Position numbers and translations under genes: made by a program. The notes beneath the pieces are model-generated. The model saw only the letters and a list, made by a program, of their open reading frames with translations, was not told the DNA's origin and did no database searches. From Marivita sp003149565 (GTDB lineage: Bacteria > Pseudomonadota > Alphaproteobacteria > Rhodobacterales > Rhodobacteraceae): 64,000 nt of DNA. The stretch is from NCBI RefSeq assembly GCF_965216415.1, contig NZ_CBDCFU010000002.1. One strand, 5' to 3'. Of this stretch, positions 15,861-24,632 are shown piece after piece; position 1 is the stretch's first letter; the number at the start of each line of letters is the position of its first letter.

Positions 15861-16789
15861 TATGCCGCCTTCTTGTTTGGTTTCGGGGTTTCTTCATGGC
15901 TCCAGAAATAAACTGTGGCCGGTTCAGGCTCCCACACTTTGGCGTCATCAATGCCAGGGAGATTCACCAATGCTCTGTATTCGGAGCCAAATGCCACAAA
16001 TTGATCGGTCTCGGCCATAACGGCAGGCTTGCAAGCAATCGGGTCGCGGACGACGCCGAAGCCATCTTTCGTGCCCACGACAAAGTTGAAAAAGCCATCA
16101 AGGTCGTCCAGTGACGCCTCAAGTGCTTCACCTAGGGTTGCCCCATTCTGCATCTTCCAAGTCAGGTATGCCGCGCCAACCTCGGTATCATTCATGGTTT
16201 CAATATGAATGCCTTCGCGCTGCAGTTTGCGTCGCAGCGAATTGTGGTTGGACAAGGAACCATTATGCACAAGGCACTGATCTGAACCGGTGTTGAATGG
16301 ATGAGCGCCCATTGTTGTCACAGCGGACTCGGTCGCCATTCTTGTGTGACCAATTCCGTGTGTTCCTGACATGGATGGAATGTTGAATCGGGCCGCAACG
16401 TCCTTGGGCAGGCCAACTTCCTTGTAAATTTCCAATGTGTCACCGAACGACATGACCCGAACGTCAGGCGCGATGTCGCGCATTTTGCGGCGTGCCTCTT
16501 CAGCTTGGCCAGCCGGGACATGCAGAACCGCATGTGTGTCGTTGCGGGACAGTGTCACAGAGCCGCCAAGAGCCGCTGCGATTTTGTCGCCAAGACCGGT
16601 AAAGGCGGTATCGCCGTCTTCGGCTTGAATGGTCAATTTTGACCTGGACTCAGCGTCCGCACGATAGATTGCAATTCCAGCGCTATCGGGACCGCGATCC
16701 GTCATCGTAATGAGCATATCGGTCAATAATGCCCCAAGATGAGGCTCAAGCGCCCGGTCCTTCAGAAACAGTCCGACAATTCCGCACAT
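15860..16789 (-). CDS. mgsA: N-methylglutamate synthase subunit A (class II glutamine amidotransferase domain)
   Basis: 309 residues with an N-terminal nucleophile domain: the sequence begins MCGIVGLFLK, so Cys becomes residue 1 after Met removal. MTDRGPDSAGIAIY, HGIGHTRMATES, HNGSLSNHNSLRRKL and MNDTEVGAAYL are the class II amidotransferase (GltB/GlxB) pattern. In the N-methylglutamate pathway this subunit accepts gamma-glutamylmethylamide and releases methylamine internally. GGAG lies eight bases before the ATG. It is the first gene of the mgsABC-gmaS unit, divergent from the GlxA-type regulator, so its promoter must lie in the 437-bp gap upstream. Confidence 0.9.
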   Translation of the reverse strand: MCGIVGLFLKDRALEPHLGALLTDMLITMTDRGPDSAGIAIYRADAESRSKLTIQAEDGDTAFTGLGDKIAAALGGSVTLSRNDTHAVLHVPAGQAEEARRKMRDIAPDVRVMSFGDTLEIYKEVGLPKDVAARFNIPSMSGTHGIGHTRMATESAVTTMGAHPFNTGSDQCLVHNGSLSNHNSLRRKLQREGIHIETMNDTEVGAAYLTWKMQNGATLGEALEASLDDLDGFFNFVVGTKDGFGVVRDPIACKPAVMAETDQFVAFGSEYRALVNLPGIDDAKVWEPEPATVYFWSHEETPKPNKKAA

Positions 16790-17226
16790 CTAGGTGTCAC
16801 TCCACGTACTTTGATTCGGGGCAGATGCCTCTCTAGTGAAGTTAGCACTGAGGTTCTCCGGCTGCAACTGTGATGAAAAATGTTTTCCTGTAATGCAATA
16901 TTGAGCCCGATCTAATGAAGCCGATGAAACTGTGACTCGGGGTCGGCAAAAGCATGGCTGCTCATTCAAGCGCGCACCGCTGGACGCATTGCAAATGTCA
17001 GATCTGATACTCATGCACATATCGCCTTGCGGTTTCTTCACATTGGAAGATGCGAAGGATGTTAGACCTTGGGGGCAGCGTGACCAGTCAACTGATCCTA
17101 CGTGGCCTTGTAAGCAATTGGTGAGCACATCAAATTTATGGCTGCAAGGACCATTGAAAGTCACTTCGTTGCACAAGAGATTTCCCAAGGGTAAAAATTT
17201 TTGCGCAAGGGTTGCGAAAGGCTAGC
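16790..17226. promoter_or_regulatory. Divergent control region between mgsA and the AraC-type regulator
   Basis: 437 bases without a supported gene. They must contain the outward promoters of mgsABC-gmaS and of the regulator. Two neighbouring palindromes, CATTGCAAATG (16988-16998) and TCAGATCTGA (16998-17007), lie near the middle and are candidate regulator sites. An AT-rich stretch (AAAAATTTTT at 17192-17201) lies just before the regulator. No -35/-10 pair is convincing. Confidence 0.5.
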
Positions 17227-18216
17227 ATGACAAAGACGATTGGTTTTCTGCTCTTTCCTGGATTTCCGATGGCTTGTCTCACGTCGGTTATCGAGCCGTT
17301 GCGCGCCGCAAACGAGATCTCGGGTCAAGTTGCGTTCGAGTGGCGATTGATTTCCGAAGAGGTGGGGGCGGTGCGTTCCAGCGCCGGGATCCTGTTCGAA
17401 AGCCAGATGACTGTGAGTGACGTTGAGGAGGTCGACTATCTTCTTTTGCTGTCAGCGCCGTCCGTGCAGTTTGCCAATCCGAAGAGTGCCGCAAATTTGC
17501 GGCGCCTGGCGCGTCATGGTTGCGTTTTGGGGGCGATCAGCGGTGGAGTTTTTCCGCTTGTGCGCAGTGGCGCAATCACTGGCGAACCATTGTCGGTGCA
17601 TTGGTGTTACGAGGCGGCTTTCGCTGCAGAATTTCCGGATGTCGCCCATAGCGACGAGGTGATCGAGATCACCAATCGTTGCGTCACGGCGTCAGGTGCG
17701 GCGGCGGCGTTCGATCTGGCGCTTGGCTTTATTCAAACTGCGCTGGGTTCCGATGTGGCTACAGAGGTTGCATGTTGGTTCCAGCATCCCGTGATCCGCA
17801 AGATCGGAGGCCGACAAGCGGTTCCTGTTCGCCTGACCGAAAGTATTCAGGACGAACTGTCGCCAATCGTGTCCAAGGCCATCGACATGTTCACCGCTGA
17901 CCTGGCCAATCCCGTGACTGTCGCGCAGTTGGCTGAACGACTGCATATTTCGCCGCGCCATCTGGAACGAAGCTTCAAGAAAGCGACTGGTCAGAACCCA
18001 ACGACTTACTTTCGAGGGGTGAGGATGCAGGCGGCGCGGCAGATCGTGATGTATACAAACGATGCTGTCGCCGATATCGCTGCGGCCGTCGGCTATGCCA
18101 GTAGCAAACATTTCACCCGGCACTACCGGAGCGAATACGGAATGAGCCCTCAGGAAGATCGTCAGAGGATCAATCTTGACCGCACCGAAACCAATAGACC
18201 GGTCCCTTCCGTGTGA
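17227..18216 (+). CDS. GlxA-family (AraC-type) transcriptional regulator
   Basis: 329 residues with a DJ-1/PfpI amidotransferase-like N-terminal domain (IGFLLFPGFPMACLTSVIEP to about residue 165) and a C-terminal AraC DNA-binding domain at about 215-310. The latter has two helix-turn-helix units, TVAQLAERLHISPRHLERSF and DIAAAVGYASSKHFTRHYR. This architecture is shared with GlxA, GbdR and related activators of choline, carnitine and methylated-amine genes. It lies between mgsA and the end of mgdD, so it is the likely activator of both methylamine operons, with glutamyl-methylamide or N-methylglutamate as possible inducer (inference). The ATG at 17227 has AAAGG six bases upstream; the in-frame TTG at 17212 is less likely. 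Confidence 0.92.
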   Translation: MTKTIGFLLFPGFPMACLTSVIEPLRAANEISGQVAFEWRLISEEVGAVRSSAGILFESQMTVSDVEEVDYLLLLSAPSVQFANPKSAANLRRLARHGCVLGAISGGVFPLVRSGAITGEPLSVHWCYEAAFAAEFPDVAHSDEVIEITNRCVTASGAAAAFDLALGFIQTALGSDVATEVACWFQHPVIRKIGGRQAVPVRLTESIQDELSPIVSKAIDMFTADLANPVTVAQLAERLHISPRHLERSFKKATGQNPTTYFRGVRMQAARQIVMYTNDAVADIAAAVGYASSKHFTRHYRSEYGMSPQEDRQRINLDRTETNRPVPSV

Positions 18217-18222
18217 CCTAAG

Positions 18223-18783
18223 TCAGAAGGCGGCGTGGCACGCCGTCACCAGCGCATGATGCAGCGAACCCGCCGCACTGCGTGGACCGAGTATCGAAAT
18301 AGTGGATGGGTCGCGGCACAGCACAAAACATCCGAGATGTTCGATTGAACAGCGCTGCACCTCGCCGCCACTCCAATCCGCGGTGTCGGCGGCGCACAGC
18401 AACTCCAAGGCCCGGAACAGATCGCGTCCAACAAGATCAAATCTGCACCACGCGTCTGTCTGTTCCGTAATGGATGCCGCTGCGCCGATTTCATTCGAAA
18501 GCATTTTGGCCAGGTCTTCATGCGTTTCTAGTGGCGCTTCGACCATCCACTGGTCAGGCCCGGTCCAAAACGCCCGAAGCGTGCTTCCCGCATGTCGAGA
18601 GGTTTCAGGCGCATCGGCGCCAATAACCTTCTTCAAGGCCGCCCGTGTGTCTTCTTCACGACCCAAGCGCGCGGCGACGGACGCCAGAGCGACATCTGTC
18701 ACTTCAGTCAAGGTGACCTCGCCGATCGTTTCCATCGAAGGTTCGGCATTCCCGAGAGGTGTTAATGGTGAAAGATCATGCAC
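18223..18783 (-). CDS. mgdD: N-methylglutamate dehydrogenase gamma-type subunit (sarcosine oxidase gamma family)
   Basis: 186 residues of the SoxG family, which resembles a degenerate GcvT domain. Visible are the FWTGPDQWMVEAP motif near residue 75, then SITEQTDAWCRFDLVG, and the closing HLGCFVLCRDPSTISILGPRSAAGSLHHAL. The GTG at 18783 overlaps the end of the alpha-subunit gene by eight bases and is preferred; an ATG at 18843 would overlap by 68 bases. As last gene of mgdABCD it converges on the regulator gene with six bases between the stops. The protein is a small subunit of the membrane-associated or cytoplasmic flavoprotein complex that oxidises N-methylglutamate. Confidence 0.83.
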   Translation of the reverse strand: MHDLSPLTPLGNAEPSMETIGEVTLTEVTDVALASVAARLGREEDTRAALKKVIGADAPETSRHAGSTLRAFWTGPDQWMVEAPLETHEDLAKMLSNEIGAAASITEQTDAWCRFDLVGRDLFRALELLCAADTADWSGGEVQRCSIEHLGCFVLCRDPSTISILGPRSAAGSLHHALVTACHAAF

Positions 18784-21727
18784 GGAGCCGTTCTCCCTCT
18801 GGGTCGACAAAATGGGCGCTGACAACTTCAACTTCGTGATCAACGCCGGTCAGTGGGCTCACGAGACGTACGATTTCACCAATACGCGTATCACCTGATT
18901 TGAGGTAGCCAAGGCCTATGTGACAGCCGAGGTTAGGCGAGAAACAGGCTGACGTGATATAGCCCTGATCATGCGCGGCATCGACCGGCGTGCCCTTTGT
19001 CATCAGATGCGCACCAGCAACAACCTTGTCGTCAGAATTGACCGGTTTTAGGCCAACAAGTTTCAACGCGTCCGCTTCGTTCAGCCCGGGCCGTTCCGAC
19101 AGCTTTGATCCGATGCTGTCCTTTGCCTTTGAGACCATCCTGCCCATACCAAGGTTGTTGGCGGTTGTGGTCCCATTCAACTCGTTGCCCGCTGCGTGCC
19201 CTTTTTCGATCCGCATGACACCAAGCGCTTCCAGTCCGTAGGGGACCACATCGAATTCCTTACCTTCTTCCATCAAACGGCGCATCAGGGCGTCGCCATA
19301 GCGTGTTGGCACTGCGATTTCAAAAGCCAGTTCGCCCGAAAAGGAAATGCGGAACAGTCGGGCGCGCAAACCGCCGCAGACGGTGATTTCTCCACATGCC
19401 ATGAAGGGAAATCCATCGTTCGAGATATCAAACTCCGGATCCACGATTTTTTGCAGCAATTTGCGCGAATTTGGTCCTGCCACCGCATACTGTGCCCACG
19501 CTTCTGTGGTCGAAATCAACTGTACGTCCATATCCGGGAAAAGACACTGGCGTACAAATTCCATATGACGATACACCGGCACAGCATTTGCGGTCGTAGT
19601 CGTGACAACGAAATGGTCGTCTGCCAAGCGTGCTGCAGTTCCATCATCCATTGCGATTCCGTCTTCCCGAAGCATCAGGCCGTAGCGGGTCTTGCCGACA
19701 GGCAGCTTGGCAAATCCGTTCGCATACACCTTGTTCAAGAACTCGGCTGCATCTGTTCCCTGCACGTCAATCTTGCCCAGTGTGGTGCAATCACAGACAC
19801 CCACGGATTTACGGGTCTGCAAAACCTCGCGATCAACGCTTTGACGCCAATGAGTTTCACCGGGCTGCGGGAACCATTGAGCGCGCATCCACATGCCGAC
19901 CTCGACAAAGACGGCACCCTGTTCTTCGGCCCAGTAGTGACTGGGAGTTTTGCGAACGGGGCGAAAGGTCTTGTCTCGGGAACGGCCGGCAAGAACGCCC
20001 ATAGCGACGGGCGTATACGGGGGACGGAAAATCGTTGTCCCCACTTCAGGGATTTGCTTGCCCGCCACGTCTGCCATGATGGCAAGGCCGGCGATATTCG
20101 ACGTTTTCCCTTGATCAGTCGCCATACCGAGCGTCGTGTACCGCTTGAGGTGTTCAACCGACCTGAAGTTTTCCTGATGTGCCAATTTAATGTCTTTGGC
20201 CGTGACGTCGTTCTGTTGATCCACCCACGCGCGCTTGGCGCCTGCAACATGCCAAAAGGGCGTTACCCGAATGGGAGCATCTTCTGCCGTGGGAAGATCG
20301 GGGGTGCTGCTTTTTACGCCAAGATCGCCTAGCGCTTGTACTGCGGCAGCCTGACCCGTCTGCAAGGCTGCGTGAGTGCTGAACGCCCCAGAGGCCGCGC
20401 CCGCCACGCTCAATCCTGACGGCAGAGTTCCTCCTGGAATAAATGCGGCAAGCTTTTCGTCCCATTGTGGCCGCCCGCGCTGGTGACATGTCAGGTGCAC
20501 GTTTGGGTTCCACCCACCTGAAACGCCAAGTCCATCTATCGTCAGACTGCGCGTTGTGCCGGAGCTCAAGGTGACTTCGATTGCGGTAAGACCCAAACGG
20601 CCTTGAGTGTTCGTCACTGAGGCACCGGCCAGAGTTTCGTAGTCCGCTGTGTCGGGCGCATCTGGGCGCGTGTCGATCACGGTGGTTTTAACACCCTTCG
20701 AGACTAGGTCTGCGGCCGTGCGGTGGCCATCGTCATTGTTGGTAAAGACAGCAACCGCAGAGCCGGTGCTGACGGCCCACCGATTGGCATAAGCGCGCAT
20801 AGCGCTTGCCAGCATGATTCCGGGCCGATCGTTGTTCTCAAATACAATCGGACGCTCGGTCGCTCCGCCAGCAAGAATCGCGCGTTTGGAATACACGCGC
20901 CACAGGATCTGGCGGGGCTTTCCCGGTGCAGGTTCCGGCAAATGGTCGCTGACCCTTTCAACCATGCCATAAATGCCGTGATCGAACGCTCCGATGACGG
21001 TGCTTCGAGACATGACACGGACGTTCGGCATAGAATTCAGCCGCGCCACGGTTTCAGCGGCCCAAGCAGCACCGTCTTCATCGGCCAGCATTCCGGTGTC
21101 AGCAATGAGGCGTCCGCCAAGAACAAAGTCTTCGTCGGCCAGAATGACTCGCGCACCGGACTCGCCAGCGGTCAATGCGGCAGCCAACCCAGCAGGACCC
21201 GCGCCGATGATAAGCAGGTCGCAATGCAGAAAACCTTTATCGTAGCTGTCAGGGTCAGGGTCGTGTCCGAGAGATCCAAGACCTGCAGCGCGACGGATGA
21301 TTGGTTCGTACAGCTTTTCCCAGAATGCCTTGGGCCACATGAACGTTTTGTAATAAAACCCGGCCGTCAGAAATGGAGAAAACAGATCGTTGATCGCCAT
21401 CGCGTCCCACTTCAGCGAAGGCCAACGGTTCTGCGAGTTTGCAACGAGGCCATCGAAAAGCTCGGCTGTTGTTGCCCGTGTGTTGGGTTCTTTGCGCGCG
21501 CCTGATCGCAACTCCACAATGGCATTCGGCTCTTCTGAACCAGAGGTCATCGGGCCTCGGGGGCGGTGATATTTAAAGCTGCGGCCCATCAACCGGACGC
21601 CATTGGCCAGAAGGGCGGAGGCCAGAGTATCGCCAGCGCAGCCGCTGTAGCGCACCCCGTCAAAGGTAAAGCCAAATGACGTGCTGCGGTCTATCAATCC
21701 GCCGTTCAGTCGGTTCTTTCCGGTCAT
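18776..21727 (-). CDS. mgdC: N-methylglutamate dehydrogenase large subunit (sarcosine oxidase alpha family)
   Basis: 983 residues with the full SoxA architecture: a Fer2-like N-terminal domain (about 15-100), a Rossmann dinucleotide-binding domain starting at LLIIGAGPAGLAAAL (about 172), and a C-terminal GcvT-like tetrahydrofolate domain from about 600 to the end (GVCDCTTLGKIDVQG, then SFSGELAFEIAVP and EALGVMRIEKGH). In sarcosine oxidase this half converts the methyl group to methylene-tetrahydrofolate. By analogy the subunit would oxidise N-methylglutamate to glutamate plus a one-carbon unit. Sarcosine oxidase itself is the alternative. Neither glyA nor purU, its usual partners, is here, whereas mgsABC-gmaS is. 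Confidence 0.86.
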   Translation of the reverse strand: MTGKNRLNGGLIDRSTSFGFTFDGVRYSGCAGDTLASALLANGVRLMGRSFKYHRPRGPMTSGSEEPNAIVELRSGARKEPNTRATTAELFDGLVANSQNRWPSLKWDAMAINDLFSPFLTAGFYYKTFMWPKAFWEKLYEPIIRRAAGLGSLGHDPDPDSYDKGFLHCDLLIIGAGPAGLAAALTAGESGARVILADEDFVLGGRLIADTGMLADEDGAAWAAETVARLNSMPNVRVMSRSTVIGAFDHGIYGMVERVSDHLPEPAPGKPRQILWRVYSKRAILAGGATERPIVFENNDRPGIMLASAMRAYANRWAVSTGSAVAVFTNNDDGHRTAADLVSKGVKTTVIDTRPDAPDTADYETLAGASVTNTQGRLGLTAIEVTLSSGTTRSLTIDGLGVSGGWNPNVHLTCHQRGRPQWDEKLAAFIPGGTLPSGLSVAGAASGAFSTHAALQTGQAAAVQALGDLGVKSSTPDLPTAEDAPIRVTPFWHVAGAKRAWVDQQNDVTAKDIKLAHQENFRSVEHLKRYTTLGMATDQGKTSNIAGLAIMADVAGKQIPEVGTTIFRPPYTPVAMGVLAGRSRDKTFRPVRKTPSHYWAEEQGAVFVEVGMWMRAQWFPQPGETHWRQSVDREVLQTRKSVGVCDCTTLGKIDVQGTDAAEFLNKVYANGFAKLPVGKTRYGLMLREDGIAMDDGTAARLADDHFVVTTTTANAVPVYRHMEFVRQCLFPDMDVQLISTTEAWAQYAVAGPNSRKLLQKIVDPEFDISNDGFPFMACGEITVCGGLRARLFRISFSGELAFEIAVPTRYGDALMRRLMEEGKEFDVVPYGLEALGVMRIEKGHAAGNELNGTTTANNLGMGRMVSKAKDSIGSKLSERPGLNEADALKLVGLKPVNSDDKVVAGAHLMTKGTPVDAAHDQGYITSACFSPNLGCHIGLGYLKSGDTRIGEIVRLVSPLTGVDHEVEVVSAHFVDPEGERLRA

Positions 21728-22011
21728 CTGGAACGCCCCTCGGCACGCGCCACGTCGCGCGCCAGTTCTACTTTCGTGATCTCATGTGTGGTGGTGTCCC
21801 GCGTTACAACGAGCCAAGAGCGGTCGCCTTGCTCATGAAACCACAACTCGCGATGCAGTCCCGCAGGATTATCGCGGAGATAGCCATACTCGTAGAACCG
21901 CTCTGCCGCATTGTCGCTCTGCGGGTCGGGCCGATTTATCAACGACGCATCGCCTTTGTAGACAAACTCAGCGGCATCGCGCGGACCTAGAATGGGGTGG
22001 TTGATGATCAT
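21724..22011 (-). CDS. mgdB: N-methylglutamate dehydrogenase delta-type subunit (sarcosine oxidase delta family), zinc ligands lost
   Basis: 95 residues matching SoxD in length and in the phrases LGPRDAAEFVYKGDA and YGYLRDNPAGLHRELWFH. In characterised heterotetrameric sarcosine oxidases the delta subunit binds zinc through two N-terminal cysteines, a histidine and a third cysteine. Here the N-terminus reads INHPILGPRD with His5 and Leu8 at the cysteine positions, and the later pair is His59 and Asp63. Three of four ligands are therefore missing, which argues against a true SoxD. The stop overlaps the alpha-subunit start by four bases. Confidence 0.84.
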   Translation of the reverse strand: MIINHPILGPRDAAEFVYKGDASLINRPDPQSDNAAERFYEYGYLRDNPAGLHRELWFHEQGDRSWLVVTRDTTTHEITKVELARDVARAEGRSR

Positions 22012-22024
22012 TTCCGATCCTCGC

Positions 22025-23275
22025 TCAATGCAGGTTGGGCTGATTGCCCACGCCTTTTTCGTCGATCATCCCGCCTTTGGCAAAGCGATCCAATCGATAC
22101 GCTGTCGCGGTCTTGTGTGGGGTGTCCGTCGCCAGAAGATGTGCATAGGCGAACCCGCTTGCCGGTGTCGCCTTGAAGCCGCCATAGCACCAGCCGCCAT
22201 TGAAATAGAGGCCGTCAATATGGGTGCGGTCAATGATTGGAGACCCGTCCATAGACATGTCCATGACTCCGCCCCACATCCGCAGTAGGCGTGCGCGACC
22301 CAGGTTCGGAAAGATTGCCATACCGCCCTCGCAGACATCTTCGACCACCGGCAGGTTCCCGCGTTGCGCGTAGGAGTTGTAGCCGTCAATGTCCCCGCCA
22401 AACACAAGTCCACCCTTGTCGGACTGACTGCAGTAGAAGTGACCCGCGCCGAAGGTGATCACACCGGGTAAAAGCGGCTTCAATCCCTCTGAGACGAAAG
22501 CTTGCAAGACATGGCTTTCAATTGGCAGGCGCATTCCGGCCATGCCCATCACGCGCGAGGACGACCCGGCAACGCACGAGGCAACCTTTTTCGCTCCGAT
22601 AAAACCGCGCGTGGTTTCCACGCCCGTGCACACCCCGTCTTTGATCTGAAAGCCTGTGACTTCACAATTCTGGATGATGTCGACGCCGTGTTGGTCGGCG
22701 CCACGAGCATACCCCCAAGCGACCGCGTCATGCCTTACTGTGCCGCCACGATGCTGCGCCAGTCCTCCTTTGATCGGAAAACGTGCATTGTTGACGTTCA
22801 GGAAAGGATAGCGTGCAACAATCTGTTCCGTGGTCAGAAGCTCTGCGTCCGCACCATTCAAAATCATGGCATTTCCGCGCCGGATAAAGGCATCGCGTTG
22901 CCCATCGCTGTGGATCAGGTTGAGAATGCCGCGCTGACTGACCATGGCATTGTAATTCAGCTCCTGCTCCAAACCCTCCCAAAGCTGAAGGGAAAACTCG
23001 TAGAAAGGCTCGTTGCCATCCAAGAGGTAGTTTGATCTAATAATGGTGGTGTTGCGACCGACATTGCCGCCACCGATCCAGCCTTTTTCAATAACGGCAA
23101 TACTTGACTGCCGGAATTCCTTTGCGAGGTAGTATGCCGTTGCCAAGCCATGACCACCGCCGCCAATGATGACGTAGTCATAGTGAGGTTTGGGCGCTGC
23201 ATCACGCCATGCCGGTCCCCAACCACGGTGACCTGTTAGGGCTTCTTTTATGACCCTGAACCCAGAGTAGCGCAT
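22025..23275 (-). CDS. mgdA: N-methylglutamate dehydrogenase FAD subunit (sarcosine oxidase beta family)
   Basis: 416 residues, the usual SoxB length. An FAD-binding DAO domain begins YDYVIIGGGGHGLATAYYLA near residue 37 and is followed by GNVGRNTTIIRSNYL. The RHDAVAWGYARGAD region around residue 175 holds the histidine that in sarcosine oxidase carries covalent FMN. GWCYGGFKATPASG near the C-terminus is also characteristic. The ATG at 23275 follows AAAGGAG; an upstream in-frame start adds 29 unrelated residues. It is the first gene of mgdABCD, and the 223-base gap to the LacI gene must contain its promoter. Confidence 0.87.
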   Translation of the reverse strand: MRYSGFRVIKEALTGHRGWGPAWRDAAPKPHYDYVIIGGGGHGLATAYYLAKEFRQSSIAVIEKGWIGGGNVGRNTTIIRSNYLLDGNEPFYEFSLQLWEGLEQELNYNAMVSQRGILNLIHSDGQRDAFIRRGNAMILNGADAELLTTEQIVARYPFLNVNNARFPIKGGLAQHRGGTVRHDAVAWGYARGADQHGVDIIQNCEVTGFQIKDGVCTGVETTRGFIGAKKVASCVAGSSSRVMGMAGMRLPIESHVLQAFVSEGLKPLLPGVITFGAGHFYCSQSDKGGLVFGGDIDGYNSYAQRGNLPVVEDVCEGGMAIFPNLGRARLLRMWGGVMDMSMDGSPIIDRTHIDGLYFNGGWCYGGFKATPASGFAYAHLLATDTPHKTATAYRLDRFAKGGMIDEKGVGNQPNLH

Positions 23276-23498
23276 CGATTCGGACTCCTTTGGTCCATGC
23301 TTCCCTACTTTGGGCGATTTGTCCCTGCCAGCTTCAGACCAAAAGGGGCACAGATCGGACATAGTAACAAGAAAGTATCACATGATTCATGCCTCTCCTT
23401 GGGGCGGGCGTGCGGCAGGTGCCGCAGGCGTCTGCGCTCAATGATGTGATTTTTGGGAATTCTCACGTGACGCCCGATGCGTGCTGCGTTGAATTTTC

Positions 23499-24518
23499 TC
23501 AGCAGGTTTCGCCTTCTATCAGGCGAAATCCAAGATCGACGACTTTTTTGTTTGTGTTTTCATCGGGGATATCTCGACGGCCCAAAAGGTGCAGCGCTGC
23601 CTCAACGCCCATTTGATGGCGTGGCGTTTCCACGGTCGTCAATCGGACGGGGAGGGCTTCGAGAAAGGCTAGGCCATTGAACCCTGCAAGAGCCACTTGC
23701 GAGGGGATGGCGATACCCTCACTGAGGCAATGCATGATCCCTCCGGCAGCCAAATCGTCGTTGGAATAATAAACCGCTTCGGGTGGGGTCACATCCGATA
23801 GCAGGTTAGCTGTTTCCTTCCGGCCAATTGTCATGGAGGACGGTTCTGTGGCAATCCGTTCTGACACGATTTGTGCGCCCGCTTCTCGAATTGCTGCGCG
23901 AAATCCGTCTAGGCGCTTTACGGCGCGAAGATCTCGTCCGCCCTGGCTGCCGATATACCCAAACCGACGATATCCCTTTGACAGCATGTGCAGTGCCGTC
24001 GAGCGTCCTGCAGCTATCTGGGAAAGGCCAATCGCCACAGATATCGGATCGCCGTCGATATCCATAACCTCGGCAACCCGCACCCCCGAGGCCCGGACAG
24101 CCGCGCGCATCGCATCGCTGTGTTCCAGTCCGGGGAGCACAATCCCTCTCGGGCGCCAGGACAGCAAATCACGTACAAGTTCTTCTTCGCGTTCGGTGGA
24201 ATATTCTGTGACACCGAATACCGGTTGCAGGCCGGAGTTCGTGAGGGTCGAGCTCACGCCGTTTAAGACTTCTGAGAATACGCGGTTACCCAGCGTGGGT
24301 AATACTACTGCAATCAGCGGGGCGGTTTCATCCCGCAAAGCAGTCGCCAGGCGATTTGGGACGTAGCCAAGTGACCGCGCTGCCATCTCCACCCGTTTGC
24401 GGACTTCGTCGGACGTCTGACCTGTGCCACGCATAACACGTGACACCGTCATCTGGCTCACACCTGCAGCCGCAGCAATATCGTCCATCGTAGGCCGTAA
24501 GTCTGTTTTTCCGCCCAT
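23499..24518 (-). CDS. LacI-family transcriptional repressor
   Basis: 339 residues. The N-terminal LacI helix-turn-helix is TMDDIAAAAGVSQMTVSRVMRG (residues about 10-31), followed by the hinge helix SLGYVPNRLATALRD. A periplasmic-binding-protein-like effector domain starts at IAVVLPTLGNRVFSEVL. It is divergent from the sugar-acid operon, and two perfect 14-bp palindromes of the LacI operator type lie in the gap. It should therefore repress that operon and probably itself, with a four-carbon sugar acid or a metabolite as inducer (inferred). The GntR/GluR-like LacI subfamily is likely; the effector cannot be read from sequence. Confidence 0.93.
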   Translation of the reverse strand: MGGKTDLRPTMDDIAAAAGVSQMTVSRVMRGTGQTSDEVRKRVEMAARSLGYVPNRLATALRDETAPLIAVVLPTLGNRVFSEVLNGVSSTLTNSGLQPVFGVTEYSTEREEELVRDLLSWRPRGIVLPGLEHSDAMRAAVRASGVRVAEVMDIDGDPISVAIGLSQIAAGRSTALHMLSKGYRRFGYIGSQGGRDLRAVKRLDGFRAAIREAGAQIVSERIATEPSSMTIGRKETANLLSDVTPPEAVYYSNDDLAAGGIMHCLSEGIAIPSQVALAGFNGLAFLEALPVRLTTVETPRHQMGVEAALHLLGRRDIPDENTNKKVVDLGFRLIEGETC

Positions 24519-24578
24519 TAAGCTGTCTTCCGAATTTGCGCTGGTTTCTCTGTTGCAGCTTTAAGAGCATTTTTAGGA

Positions 24579-24607
24579 TTGACAAGTGTTTACGTAAACA
24601 TGAATGT
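24579..24607 (+). promoter_or_regulatory. Candidate promoter of the sugar-acid operon
   Basis: A perfect -35 box TTGACA lies at 24579-24584. The first operator palindrome fills the spacer, and the -10 would fall at about 24600-24607 (ATGAAT or GAATGT, both poor). Overlap with the operator fits direct repression by LacI-type binding. The -10 assignment is weak. Confidence 0.5.
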
Positions 24608-24632
24608 CATTCAACAAATGTTTACGTAAACA
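24587..24632. promoter_or_regulatory. Twin LacI-type operators
   Basis: TGTTTACGTAAACA occurs twice, at 24587-24600 and 24619-24632. Both copies are identical and perfectly palindromic, with a central CG as in LacI/GalR operators. Their centres are 32 bp apart, close to three helical turns, so two dimers would bind the same DNA face. The first copy sits in the promoter spacer. Confidence 0.88.

Noticed and set aside
18223..23275. Annotation as sarcosine oxidase soxBDAG.
   Set aside because: The mgsABC and gmaS genes are next to it, glyA and purU are absent, and the delta subunit has lost the zinc ligands. Sarcosine oxidase remains a weaker alternative.
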